The notes beneath the pieces were generated by a model that saw nothing but the letters and a program-made list of their open reading frames with translations, searched no databases and had not been told where the DNA came from. DNA of 64,000 nt from Rhodamnia argentea (taxonomy: Eukaryota; Streptophyta; Magnoliopsida; Myrtales; Myrtaceae): the NCBI RefSeq assembly GCF_020921035.1, contig NC_063154.1:6696001-6760000 (forward strand), read 5' to 3'. Each line of letters starts with the position of its first letter. Position 1 is the first letter of the stretch. The translations under genes were made by a program, and so were the position numbers. Below, one piece after another: positions 45,562-57,570 of this stretch.

Positions 45562-47012
45562 TGTTGACGCCTAAATTTTGATTAATCTATTTTTTGCATA
45601 AAAATTATAAAAAATCATCTCACATATTTATTTTTAGTGTACATTGCATTGGCATATAATCGGGCAAGCAGAACACTTAATTTAGCATGCGTCTAGACTA
45701 GGCACGGGATGGAAAAATACACCGAGAAGATTTGAAACTTCAAGGACTGTATTGCAAATACTTAAAATTTCGGGACCTGTATTGCAAATACTTGGAACTT
45801 CGGGGACTGTATTGCAAATACCAAAAGAAGATGAAGAAGGGAAGATGATGAAGGGAAGATAATGAAAAGAAGATGAAGAAGGGAAGATGATGAAGGGAAG
45901 ATAATGAAGGGAAGATGAAAATGGAAGGTGAAGAAATGAAGATGAAGAAGGGAAGATGAAAATGGAAGGTGAAGAAATGAAGATGAAGAAGAGAAGATGA
46001 AGATGGAAGGTGAAGAAATGAAGGTGAAGAATGAAGGATGAAGAACTTTGCCTATAAAAGAGAGAGCTCTTGAGAAGAGTTTTAGAAGAGGGAAGTGGAA
46101 GAGAATTGAGAGAGAGAGTAGAAGAGAATTGAGAGAGTTTTTTAGGGAGGTGGAAGAGAATTGAGAGAGTTTTGAGAGAGTTTTTGAAAGGAATTTTTAG
46201 AGAGGAAAAAGAGAGTTCTTGAGAAAAATCAGAAGAGAAAATTCGAGAGTGAAGAAAAGAGTTTTAGTCGAGCATCATCTTCGACGAGTCCCGACACATA
46301 TTTCGCCCCTTGCAACCCAACAACGCCATTGCTTGCCATTTTCGACGACAACCGCGTTCTTCCAGCTCCGAGATCTTGAAGGGAACTATAACGTGTATGT
46401 GAGTAAGATTTTGTGTAATAGAAGGTAATCCTTTCCATCTCGATCTACAAAAATGTAATCGTTTGGTTTGAACATTTGTTTGTTTATTTTAGACATGCCA
46501 CGTGTTCCAAATTTTAGCATTATTACATGTTAATTTATTTTTATAAATACTCGTGACTAGCTGCGTTTTCTTTCTTTCTAAATCACCCATGGTGTATATC
46601 GTACAAAGTTCAATGTTTTACATCCCCATAAAAAAGAAGAAAAAACCAAAAAATTGCATCTTTGAATTTCAAGCAAAATCCATCAAAATAGCCAAATCAA
46701 ATATTTTTCATGAAAATGGTACCGAAAGGGCGTTAGAGAAATCGACGTAACCAAATCCCCCGAATTCAAAATCTCCGGTTCGCGGAAATAAGATAGTTTT
46801 CTCCCGCTATTTTATTTAGGTTTCTAATCAACCTACCAAAAATGATTAGTGGCGGCTCCAAAAAATGAAAAATCTTTTGCAAGATAATCACATGAACCAT
46901 AAGTTGCGATTTGGTATGGACTTGGGAGAGTTCGAGTTAGGTTAGTTAATTAATTAACCTGATAATCCATTAGCCCGAAAATTAACCCGTTTATTTTTTT
47001 TAGGTCGCGACA
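45562..47012 (+). repeat. Gypsy 5' LTR
   Basis: 1451 bp, starts TGTTGACGCC and ends GGTCGCGACA. It includes a purine-only tandem array (45826-46030), a TATA-like box CTATAAAAGAG at about 46052, and a GA-rich leader. Only a handful of single-base changes or indels separate it from the 3' LTR, e.g. near 45770, 45808, 46651 and 46749. The 69-residue open frames in this LTR are chance frames, repeated in the other LTR. Confidence 0.95.
45826..46030 (+). repeat. purine-only tandem array in the LTR
   Basis: Units of 'gaagatgaagaagg', 'gaagataatgaa' and 'aaatggaaggtgaagaa' repeat over about 200 bp with hardly any cytosine. The same array is in the other LTR at about 54530-54735. It lies just upstream of the TATA-like box. 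Confidence 0.85.
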
Positions 47013-48335
47013 GCCTTGGCGACTCACTGGGAATTTAAGAGGACTTAGGCCAGATAATTTCATGAAAAAGGAATCACTTGATTTGGCAAACTTTGGTTGA
47101 ATTCTCATTCTTAGGTGTTAAATGCTTTTGCAGATTGGGAGTTATAAGGGGAGGAGTGATTGGCTAACCCTTTGTTTTGCGGCTTGGTGAATTGGAATTG
47201 TGATTTAACTTTTGAATCATTGAAGCGGTGTTTGCTTTTAATTGTTGTGCATGATTTATCGTCTTTGCACTACACCGCACACAACCCGTGACCGGACTCG
47301 AGTCACACTAATAGTTTTAAGATGGTATTTAGATGGTCCTTTAACCTTGGCGGTAAGGCTTCGCTAAAGGTTATCCCATCCGGATCCCGAAATTTTTTTC
47401 AAAAAATGGCTCAAGGGTCGTTCTTATGCACGTGAGGCTACGATGCATGAGAATTGCCCTTGTCGACCGAACCAAGCCGAAGTGATTGAACCCGACTAGT
47501 CATGACTATTGTACGCGAGGCTGCGACTAGTCATGATGATTGCGTGCGAGGCTGCGACATGTCGTTTCGTTCATCATTTCACTTTGCAAAAGCCTTTTGG
47601 ATAGATAGAATAAGATTTAAACTCACAATTCATGCGCATGTCTTTGTGATTGACATTTTCTTCGTATGAGAGGTAATTTCTTGTCTCTTGTACCCTATTA
47701 TCTCATTTTTATTTTGAGCTGGTCCATGGTTTAGGAGTATCGTTGTCTTATTTCCAATTTCGCACTTTTCTTCCGTAGCTTTTACAATTTCATCAGTTGT
47801 CCTCATTTCTGATTTGGCTTGTTCTTGTTGTGCGATTTTTACTAAATTCTACGATCGAGCTTTGAGTAAGTGCCAAACACGAAAGTTGTAGACCTATGTT
47901 TCAACTAATATCCTACAAAATTTCAGAATTAAATTCATAATTTAAGATGGCCTTTCGTTTTTTCAACTACCTGCGGTTATAACAGTTTTCTGAATGTGAT
48001 TTTTTGGAAAAACACATTAAACTGATTTGACCCGTGCATTTCTAGTCCGATTGGCCAACATAAAAGTTGTTCATCATCTTCTCAACTACAAGCTCGTAAA
48101 ATTTGGACATGTTTTGATCAACGTACGAATTAATATGAATTTTTTCGTAAAAGCGGATAAACTGAAAATTACATGTTTCAATCCTTTGGTCATAATCACT
48201 TTGTTCGTTTGAGTCTAGAGGGATGCCATGGGCCGGCTCGCTATTCTTGCTCCCTGTACTCATTTTGGGTTTGTTACGTGTACGAGGTAATTTATCACGG
48301 ATCCTCCACATATCACCCGATCGGTAGCAAAAAGG

Positions 48336-49942
48336 ATGGCCGACATCAACGCCACCGTTAGTGCTGCCCTGGATGAGAAACTTGGCTCCTTGACCGAGCG
48401 CTTTGAAGGGATGATGTCCCGAAAGATGGAGGAAATGATGGCCGCCTTTGCCGCCAAACTTCAATCATCCACCTCCAGCCCGCCGCTAACCATTCCTCGC
48501 TCTAATTCCTCCTACGGACAACGTCGGTAAAGCCCTAGAAGCTACTCCCTATCCGACAATGCCGCTAGAGGATGTGATCATCACAGGCGTGAACTCGAGC
48601 ACGCCGCCCGTAGTCCCAATCCCTCAAGCCAACCCCGTGGCCCCTGGGTTGAATGGTGATACGGTCAAACTGTTGGCCCAAATGGAACAGAGGATCCGAG
48701 AGGTTGAGGGGACTCACAACATACCCCGGATTGACCTGTCTGTTTTTTCAAAGGTCACGGTGCCGGAAAAGTTCAAGATGCCCGACTTTGAGAAGTATGA
48801 TGGAACTTCCAACCCGGTTCAGCACGTCCGGATGTACCAGGCAAGAATGAATAAGCATGCGACCAACGGTCCCTTAATGGTTCGGACCTTCCAGGCTAGT
48901 TTAAAAGAAGCTGCCATGAGATGGTATACGAGACTACGAGATCTACCGGATGGATGATTGGGAGAAGGCAGCTAATGCTTTCATCAAACATTTCAGCTTT
49001 AACTTGGACGTGCTCACCACCGGGAGAGGACCTTGAGCAGCTTGAGATGAAAAAGGAAGAAACAATCAAGCAATATGCCACCCAGGTGGAGGAACGTGGC
49101 ATCTCGCCTGAAAACCAGTCCCTCCCGAAAGGGAACTCATGAAATTGTTTGTTTCCACCCCGCCGCCGTTATGAGAACTCGAATTTTGGGATCTGCTTGC
49201 CACTTCATTCAGCCATCTCATCGCAATGGCTGAAGAAATCGAGAACGGCATGAAGAAAGGTTGGTACGGTGATGTCGCCATGACGACTAAGAGGTTTGTG
49301 GTAAGGAAAGACAAGGAGTCGGCCCCACGAGTCAACATGACCTACGAAAAAAAACCCACGACCCGGACGCCGGTCGTGCAGATTCCTAATCACAGGAGGC
49401 TAATTTCGGCATGCAACGACAAAAAGGGAATCAACGGTCTCCTCGGCGGTTTACCCCTCTACCGGGAACCCCGTCGCAGTACTTGCGGTTCTGCGTAAGA
49501 GAGGTTTGCGACTTCCGAGCCTCTACGACCCAATGAATACGAGCTTGCCGAGATATGATCCATCGAAGAAATGTGATTACCACTTGGGGGAGCTTGGACA
49601 TGACACCGATGGCTGTTTTGTATCTTGAAGCATCGGATTCAAGATCTCCTGGATTCTAAAGCATTCTCATTCCAAGACAACAAACAGCCAAATGTCCGGA
49701 ATAATCCTTTGCCGGATCATTCCGGTAAAGTTAATGCTGTATTCGGGCTGGGAATCGGACAGGTTGGTGCTAGTAAGGATGAAGGAGTCTTCGATATCGC
49801 CGGTTGTTTTGATGATGTAACCATTGCTGCTATATCCGAAGACGGAGCGCATAAGGAGGAACCTTACCCGGCGCCTAAACCTTCCAAACCATTCATTAAT
49901 GCCATATGTGATGATCCATTGGAGGGTTTAGATTCGGAGTAA
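48336..49942 (+). pseudogene. gag: Gypsy (Tat) gag, broken by frameshifts
   Basis: Pieces in successive frames: MADINATVSAALDEKLGSLT (48336-48530), a retrotransposon gag domain with KFKMPDFEKYDGTSNPVQHV and AAMRWYTRL (48559-48957), WEKAANAFIKHFSF and REDLEQLEMKKEETIKQYA with a frame change after 48957, and a C-terminal piece with CDYHLGELGHDTDGC (a zinc-knuckle-like pattern) and HRIQDLLD up to the stop at 49942. At least three frameshifts or stops prevent a full product. The parts are in the expected order and spacing. Confidence 0.85.
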
Positions 49943-50337
49943 CATCTTTATGTTTATGCAATCCCCTACGTGGGACATTTTCTGTTTCCTTTAGGTTTTG
50001 GATCGCATTTGGATTTCTATTCTGTCTTGCACTCTTGGATTTTCTTTCCTAGAAGATGTAATTTCATATCAATAAAATTGCACCATTTTTCGAATCTTGT
50101 TGAAGTATCCCAAACCAACCCGATGACGATAACCAACGACCAACAAGTTTGTCATCATGGTAAGAACCGAGGGTTGGGCTTCTTCAAGAATTCATGTCCC
50201 ACGGTTTTGAAAAAATAAAAATAAAAAAAGTTCTTCAAAAAAATCATACCGCAATTAAGCCCCTGTTTGTCCTTTTGATTTTGTTACTTTATGTTTCAAG
50301 GGGAGGGAACTTAGTCGATTCGAAGTATACGACCTAG

Positions 50338-50870
50338 ATGAGTCCAAATCCAGATTATGAGGAAATTCGTCGGGATTTCGAACGACATGAGGAGATCAAG
50401 CCCTTGACCGGTGAACAAACCGTCTCGGTCGACCTAGGCGATGCGGAAAACCCTAAAGATGTTAAGATCGGGGCAAACCTTTCCAAAGAGATGACCGAGC
50501 GCTTGACTAAGCTCCCGAAGGATTACCAGGACATTTTCGCCTGGTCCTATGCAGATATGCCCGGTCTTGACCGTTCCATTGTCGAGCATTGTTTGCCGAC
50601 AGATCTTTCGGCTAAGCCGGTGGTGCAAAAGTCAAGGAGGGCCGGACTAGAATTGGTCCGAAGATCAAAGAGGAAGTCATGAAGGTGCTTGACGTCGGAT
50701 TCCTTGAGACTACGAGAATATTCGATTGGTTGCCAATATAGTCCCAGTCATAAAGAAGGATGGGCGTATTCGATCTGCGGGGTTTGAATTGTTCTCATTC
50801 ATGGACGGTTTCTCCGGTACAATCAGATCCCGATGAATGTCAATGACAAGTTGAAAATCACCAACACCAC
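50338..50870 (+). pseudogene. pol: Gypsy pol stub: linker and start of reverse transcriptase
   Basis: The frame 50338-50682 includes DIFAWSYADMPGLD and IVEHCLPTDL, the linker just before reverse transcriptase in Tat elements. After 50682 the reading continues in shifted frames with recognisable scraps: VMKVLDVGFLE, IVPVIKKDGRIR, and LFSFMDGFSG. The segment normally between the last two (the RDLN region, some 30-35 codons) is missing. Nothing after this point resembles the YxDD region, RNase H or integrase. Confidence 0.85.
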
Positions 50871-53500
50871 GACTTAGTGGTCGGGGGAATGATAGTGGTC
50901 CGAGGCGTCTCGGGTTCGATCCTAGGATTTGGCGTCAATGTACAAAGATTAATAAAAATCTTTTTACTTCGCAGTTCAATGCCGATTGAAGCTCAGCCCA
51001 AATGGTTACAAAACCGGAGAGATAACATCACAAACATACAATCCGATCCGGATGAATCGATCTTTTCAATTCAAAGTTCGCAAGGAATACGTACAAGGGT
51101 AAAGCAAGATCGTTTCAACTCGTTTAGAACATGAGAACGTACATTGACGCTTTCCCTTTTGATTTTTACAGGGGTCACTGCCTTTTCAGATAGGAAAGTA
51201 TCCATTCTCCCCGAAAAATTAATGAAATGAGAAATTCCTGGAGCCTTTGACAATCTCATGTCTTGAACCGGATAATGAAGTTTTGCAACTCATTTGCATG
51301 AGCGGGGGCAACTCCCGATCCACGCCCCTAAGAAGTTTCTTATGTGCTTGCGAATTCTGTCCACCAAGATAAAAAGTTGATGCATTTTATATACTCAAAA
51401 ACACTCATACATTGCATAGTTTGCGCATGACTGTTCCTCATGTTTAATTTACCAACTCTGAATAAGGAACATGAACTACATAAGATACATCGAATGTATG
51501 GAATGGGGCGGGGCGGGATGATGAAAGGCAATCCTTTCCCAAACACGTCCCATTTTTTCGGGAGAGTTGAACGGTGGCCAAATTCCGCATTCCCCGAGGT
51601 AAAGAGTTTTCTCGCAAAGGTACGATAACCGAAGTGACGGAGGCGTTCATTTCTCTATCCTAAACACTACGGGTTATCCATTGATTACCCCTTTTGAGCG
51701 GTGGTTTCATTTCTTTACCCCCGTCAAGAACCACCCTACATCGGGGTCCAGACGAGTTAATTCTAACAAAGAACACGAGGTAAATGGTTAGAAATTTTCT
51801 TGCTCGGACTAACATTAATCTGCGGGTGTTTCTTTGCATTTATACTCGAATTTTAATTCAAGTGCCTTAGGATGATGAAGAGCATTCACTTCTCTATCCT
51901 ATACACTTCATTCTTTGCATAGCCCACTTGAGCCTCGCAAATTCATTTCTTAAACCCCCGTTGGTGATCATTTGCTCATTCCAAAGGCGAAGATAGCATT
52001 TTCCCAAGGATTAGAATTGGAGATGGTCGAGTCAACAGAGAATTCCCGAATGATCATTATGCTTGTTGTAATTCCTGGTTCAAAGTCATGGGATTGTAAA
52101 AAAAGGAGAGGCAAACTCAGCTTAAAGGAGAAGGGCCCGCTCTAAAAAAAAAAAAAACCAAAAAAACAAAAAAAGCAAAATAAAGAGATGTCGAAGGGCT
52201 CTCAAAGAAAAAGGAAAAGAAATCTTTTCTCCAAAAAAAGAAGAAAAAAGAAAAATGAGAGTCGGGAGTAAGAAAAGCAAAGGCCGATCTCATATGAAAA
52301 TTTCAAGCATAGGAAAAGCAAAGTGCCTACCAAAAGTAAGGCCAATGCACATTCATTTGTAAAGTACTTCTGAATTTTGAATGTACATTTTTGCATGTTA
52401 AGTTGTAAATTCCATGTACATGTTTGCATTGTGTCTCTTGCAAATCCTTGGATGACACTTGTTGTGAAGAAGACTCCCCAAGAAATCGGTTTGTAAAGTG
52501 CAATTTTCAGTAGAAAGCTACCATCCCTCATTCAATGATGGTATTCTTTTCAAGACATTTCCGGAAGACCAAGATCGGTGACTAGTCGGCGATGATCACC
52601 AACGTCAAGCCCCTTCTCATTTAATTTCGAGCCAAAACGAGCCTTTTCGTTCCTCGGTCCCCAATCCTAGCCTACGTTATAACCCTCCAAAGTCTCTTTC
52701 GATTATGGCACTTGAGTTAACGTAGAGTTAAATGATTTTAAGCATCACTCGAAGAAGTTCGAGCAAGATTATTTCTCTCTCATTTTTGCAGGGCTCTTGA
52801 CTTGTAAATCTGGAGCAGATTATGAAGAAATTCATTTCAGCAGCCTTGCCTCAACTAGAGTCCCCTTTGTCAACCTTTGACCTAGCTCTCATTACGGTCC
52901 TAATCAAGACCTCCGGATCGGCTCGGTCGTATCAATTGCGAGATTACTTAGATCCTTATCGAATGTGATGATGGAAAGATTGAGTGATTTCTCTTGAATC
53001 CTGCAGATAGGATAAATAGCTTTTCTCGAGAGTGAGAGAAAGCCCTTTCTGACCGAAGTCCCCCCATTCAGCTCACATTCGAGGTATTCGTAATGTGAGA
53101 ATCTCCCTGGACAAAATTGGTAATGCAAACTTGACTGAATGATTATGCATGAACCATAGTATGAGTGATTGCATTATACTCATTGTTGAATATGTTTGTG
53201 TGTGTTACCTCTGACATTCTATGATAGGTAATACATTCCCGATGTTCGAGTTCCCTCCCAAGGTCTCGAAATTCATCCAAAGATTATTGAATGAGCAAGT
53301 TTTGCTGGCAAATGCCTACCAGGTGCCGATACAGCAATCTGTTTCGTTCCTTGATTAATCGTTTGGAGAACCCGGGTAAGTTTTCTCGAACCCCTTTTCA
53401 AATTAACAACTCCTCCGATGATAGTTGTTATGATTCAATTCGGGCAATATGCCCCTTTTGTACTTATCGATTCCATTCGATGGTGCTCCTATCAAATATT
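50871..53500 (+). other. Gypsy internal region without pol
   Basis: About 2.6 kb where RNase H and integrase should be. The only frames are short and unrecognised. There is an A-rich stretch at about 52140-52260. It is either replaced sequence or a long untranslated region, as known in some Tat and Ogre relatives. Confidence 0.6.
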
Positions 53501-53529
53501 GTTCAATTCGGGCAATATGCCTCTTTCCG

Positions 53530-53900
53530 TCAGTCGTGAAGACATATGCACTCGGCGATCTTGACATCTTATCAAATCATAACGACGTAGCTCTTATGAT
53601 TTCGGTCTCGAATCATGAAGACGTATGCACTGGTGATCTTGACCTTTAGTCGGCTCATAATGACATAGCTCTTATGATTTTCGGCTCCTTTATCAAATCA
53701 TGAAGACATAAGCACCCATGGTTTTGATCCAAACCAAATCATAATGACGTAGCTCTTATGATTTTGTTTCCCCTTTGTCGAATCGTGAAGACATATGCAC
53801 TGGCGATTTCAACATTTAATCAACTCACAACGACGTAGCTCTTGTGAACTTGATTTCACTTCTTTCGACTCACAACGACGTAGCTCTTGTGATCTCAAAC
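53530..53900 (+). repeat. tandem array of about 80-bp units, each with a hairpin
   Basis: About 4.5 units of the type 'gaagacatatgcactggcgat...' followed by '..cgacgtagctc..'. Each unit has a stem-loop around the core CGACGTAGCTC: stem CATAA/TTATG in the first three (53574-53602, 53654-53678, 53736-53764) and CACAA/TTGTG in the last two (53824-53847, 53867-53893). It lies about 370 bp before the 3' LTR. Tandem repeats in this place are known for Tat/Ogre elements. Confidence 0.85.
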
Positions 53901-54264
53901 GACACACATATCTTGCGTTGTCTTGCATTAGGGAGAAGTCTCTGATAACAGATAGGCCAAATACCTTAAAATCCTTGCATCTACAAAAAGAAGCTTGGAA
54001 ATTAAGGGAATCGTCAGCTTACGAGGTATTTGGTAAAACAGGTATTCTTGTATGCGATCCATGTGCAGGTTTCTCTAACATGAAAAAGGGAAATTATGAC
54101 ACATGTTATTTACAGTCTTGCATATCATGCATCACTTCATTACATAAAAAATGGGATTAAAACTCCCGCCAAAAAGTTCATCCATAATTTGCCTTGTCAA
54201 AATTTAGGATTCAATTTTGTCTTTGAGCGGAACCTCTACGAGCCTCCACTCAAAGAGGGGCAGC

Positions 54265-55718
54265 TGTTGACGCCTAAATTTTGATTAATCTATTTTTTGC
54301 ATAAAAATTATAAAAAATCATCTCACATATTTATTTTTAGTGTACATTGCATTGGCATATAATCGGGCAAGCAGAACACTTAATTTAGCATGCGTCTAGA
54401 CTAGGCACGGGATGGAAAAATACACCGAGAAGATTTGAAACTTCAAGGACTGTATTGCAAATACTTAAAATTTCGGGGACTCGTATTGCAAATACTTGGA
54501 ACTTCGGGGACTCGTATTGCAAATACCAAAAGAAGATGAAGAAGGGAAGATGATGAAGGGAAGATAATGAAAAGAAGATGAAGAAGGGAAGATGATGAAG
54601 GGAAGATAATGAAGGGAAGATGAAAATGGAAGGTGAAGAAATGAAGATGAAGAAGGGAAGATGAAAATGGAAGGTGAAGAAATGAAGATGAAGAAGAGAA
54701 GATGAAGATGGAAGGTGAAGAAATGAAGGTGAAGAATGAAGGATGAAGAACTTTGCCTATAAAAGAGAGAGCTCTTGAGAAGAGTTTTAGAAGAGGGAAG
54801 TGGAAGAGAATTGAGAGAGAGAGTAGAAGAGAATTGAGAGAGTTTTTTAGGGAGGTGGAAGAGAATTGAGAGAGTTTTGAGAGAGTTTTTGAAAGGAATT
54901 TTTAGAGAGGAAAAAGAGAGTTCTTGAGAAAAATCAGAAGAGAAAATTCGAGAGTGAAGAAAAGAGTTTTAGTCGAGCATCATCTTCGACGAGTCCCGAC
55001 ACATATTTCGCCCCTTGCAACCCAACAACGCCATTGCTTGCCATTTTCGACGACAACCGCGTTCTTCCAGCTCCGAGATCTTGAAGGGAACTATAACGTG
55101 TATGTGAGTAAGATTTTGTGTAATAGAAGGTAATCCTTTCCATCTCGATCTACAAAAATGTAATCGTTTGGTTTGAACATTTGTTTGTTTATTTTAGACA
55201 TGCCACGTGTTCCAAATTTTAGCATTATTACATGTTAATTTATTTTTATAAATACTCGTGACTAGCTGCGTTTTCTTTCTTTCTAAATCACCCATGGTGT
55301 ATATCGTACAAAGTTCAATGTTTTACATCCCCATAAAAAAGAAGAAAAAACCAAAAAAATTGCATCTTTGAATTTCAAGCAAAATCCATCAAAATAGCCA
55401 AATCAAATATTTTTCATGAAAATGGTACCGAAAGGGCGTTAGAGAAATCTGACGTAACCAAATCCCCGAATTCAAAATCTCCGGTTCGCGGAAATAAGAT
55501 AGTTTTCTCCCGCTATTTTATTTAGGTTTCTAATCAACCTACCAAAAATGATTAGTGGCGGCTCCAAAAAATGAAAAATCTTTTGCAAGATAATCACATG
55601 AACCATAAGTTGCGATTTGGTATGGACTTGGGAGAGTTCGAGTTAGGTTAGTTAATTAATTAACCTGATAATCCATTAGCCCGAAAATTAACCCGTTTAT
55701 TTTTTTTAGGTCGCGACA
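54265..55718 (+). repeat. Gypsy 3' LTR
   Basis: 1454 bp, the direct copy of the 5' LTR, flanked on the right by the target duplication GATAG and then Copia integrase sequence. Confidence 0.95.
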
Positions 55719-56408
55719 GATAGGCCCATAGATATCTCCTTGAATTCTATGCAAAAATGTAGGAGATTCCACCCTTACTTTAGTAAGAGATGACCGTACA
55801 ATTAATTTACCCTTAGTGCACGCATCGCATACATAATCGGTGGATGAAGGGAGCCCACGATTTGTTAATGAATGTCCAACTGAATGTGTTAATATTCGGC
55901 GCATCATATTCGACCGTGGGTGACCCAAACGGTCATGCCATGATTGAAAACCTTATGGGTTTGTGAACTTCAGGTTCATCACAACATGTTTATTACTCAC
56001 ATTTATGTAAGTATAATATAACCCGGAGGAGAATGATGGTAACTTTTCCATAATTTGTTTTCTGTATCCACTCATCTGAGTTAGATACAAGTATTCTTTA
56101 CCACCTTCGGTCTCGGTTTCAACGTGAAACCCATTGGAACGAATATCTTTAAAGCTAAGTAGGTTCCTTTTAGACCGTGGGCAAAATAAAGCATCATTAA
56201 TAAAAATTTCTGTGCCCATTGGTAATATTACACGAGCTCTTCCGGAGCCTGTAATTATATTACTATTGCTTGAAATAGTGGTAATATTCCCTTCGCATTT
56301 TTTTAATGCCTCAAAGAACTTCATATGCTGGAGGATAGTATGTGTAGTACCACTGTCTACAAGACAAAGAATACCAATGTTCTCCTCGAGATAATTGCTC
56401 AGCATCAT
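55719..56408 (-). pseudogene. pol: Copia pol, first part: protease and start of integrase
   Basis: The frame begins MMLSNYLEENIGILCLVDSG. The protease active-site motif D-S-G-T-T-H is present. A premature TAA follows ..LKFTNP at about 55953, after which the same frame continues with WHDRLGHP, the pre-integrase motif, and CDACTKGK. The frame runs into the Gypsy insertion after ..GDIYGPI; it resumes on the far side of that element, at 45561. Confidence 0.9.
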
Positions 56409-56515
56409 TGATGACTAACATAAAAGAGTAAGAAATGAAATTATAATATTAAACGTGAATATTATTCAAAAACTAATAGAATACATGTGAATAAACATAA
56501 ACTTATATATATTGC

Positions 56516-57473
56516 TTAATCTAAATCCAAAAAATGATCAATATCAAAAGATGTATTGTCAAGAGATGATTCTTTATCCTCTATAAAGGGCTTGGTTGCA
56601 ACATTGGCTTCCATTTTTCTCTCATCTTGTTCCCTTTGATAGAGGTCAACCGGGTGCTTTGGGGTGCGACAAGTGCGAGACCAATGGCCTGTAGAACCAC
56701 ATCTATGACAAACATTGGCACCAACCTGGTTAGGTACTTCCGGACCTTCTTTTCTTTGTGGACCACGTTTAAGTCCTTGTAAACCTCTATCTCGGCTATT
56801 ATAAGGCTGATTTTTCAAGTTACGCCATTTGCCCTTCCAATGCCGGTGACTCTTGTTTTTATGACGTGCGACATGTGCTTCGGGCACAGGTGCGGATCCG
56901 AGAAGACGGGAATTATGATTTTGCATCAACAACTGGTTGTGCTTTTCTGCTACAAGTAATGCAGAAATTAATTTCGAATGTTTTGAATAATTCTTTGCCC
57001 TATACCGCTGCTGGAGTACAAGGTTATTAGCATGGAAGGTAGATAATGTTTTTTTCCAACATTTCAATCTCTGTGATCTGCTGGCCACGTAGTCTTAATT
57101 GTGATACAATTCGGTGAATAGCAGAATTATATTCTGCTACGGACTTAAAGTCCCGAAAGCGTAAATTGATCCATTGAAACCTGGCATGAGGAAGGACCAC
57201 TTCTTGTTGATGATCAAAGCGATCCTTCGGGGATTGCCATAGAATTGCAGGGTCCTCCTCGGTCGGATACTCGGCCTTCAAATCTTCATGTAAATGGTGG
57301 CGAATGAAGATAAGAGCCTTAGCCTTCTGGGCCGGGGTATAATTAGATTTTGGGATAATAGATCGACTAAGATCTAATGATGTTAAGTGTATCTTGACAT
57401 CAAAAACCCATGTTAGATAATTACTTCCGGTAATATCTAATGTTGCAAACTCTCTCTTGGTAATGTTTGACAT
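56516..57473 (-). pseudogene. gag: Copia gag, frameshifted
   Basis: It starts at ATG 57473 (MSNITKREFATLDITGSNYL), the usual opening of Copia gag with a UBN2-type domain. The frame breaks near 57045-57060 at a T run and continues in another frame to the stop at 56516. The second part carries the zinc knuckle C-HR-C-GSTG-H-WSRT-C (CX2CX4HX4C). The C-terminus ends ..FDIDHFLDLD. About 105 bp of non-coding sequence separate it from protease. One frameshift is the only damage seen in gag. Confidence 0.9.
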
Positions 57474-57570
57474 ACTTAAAAAGAAAATGTAGAGATGTTA
57501 GATAACGAAGAGGTAAAGATGTGTTACATTGAGTGATATCCAAGATTCTAACCGGCTCGTGCCGATAACG

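Larger units (their letters stand above)
45562..55718 (+). mobile_element. Ty3/Gypsy LTR retrotransposon, Tat-type, non-autonomous
   Basis: LTRs 45562-47012 and 54265-55718 have TG..CA ends and are nearly identical. The 5-bp duplication GATAG is perfect (45557-45561 and 55719-55723). TTGGCGACTCACTGGG just after the 5' LTR is the likely primer-binding site. A purine tract (AAAGAGGGGCAG) precedes the 3' LTR. Inside are gag remains, a truncated pol start, then about 3.4 kb without pol. Phrases such as DIFAWSYADMPGLD are typical of the Tat lineage. Integrase and RNase H are absent and the reverse transcriptase is reduced to a stub, so movement would need enzymes from elsewhere. It lies inside the Copia element and is therefore younger. 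Confidence 0.93.

Noticed and set aside
46219..46428. 69-residue open frame, identical at 54924-55133, and opposite-strand frames
   Set aside because: It lies in the Gypsy LTR and is duplicated only because the LTR is. No domain, GA-rich composition.
53530..53900. CRISPR-like array
   Set aside because: The repeats are direct tandem copies without unique spacers, inside a plant retrotransposon.
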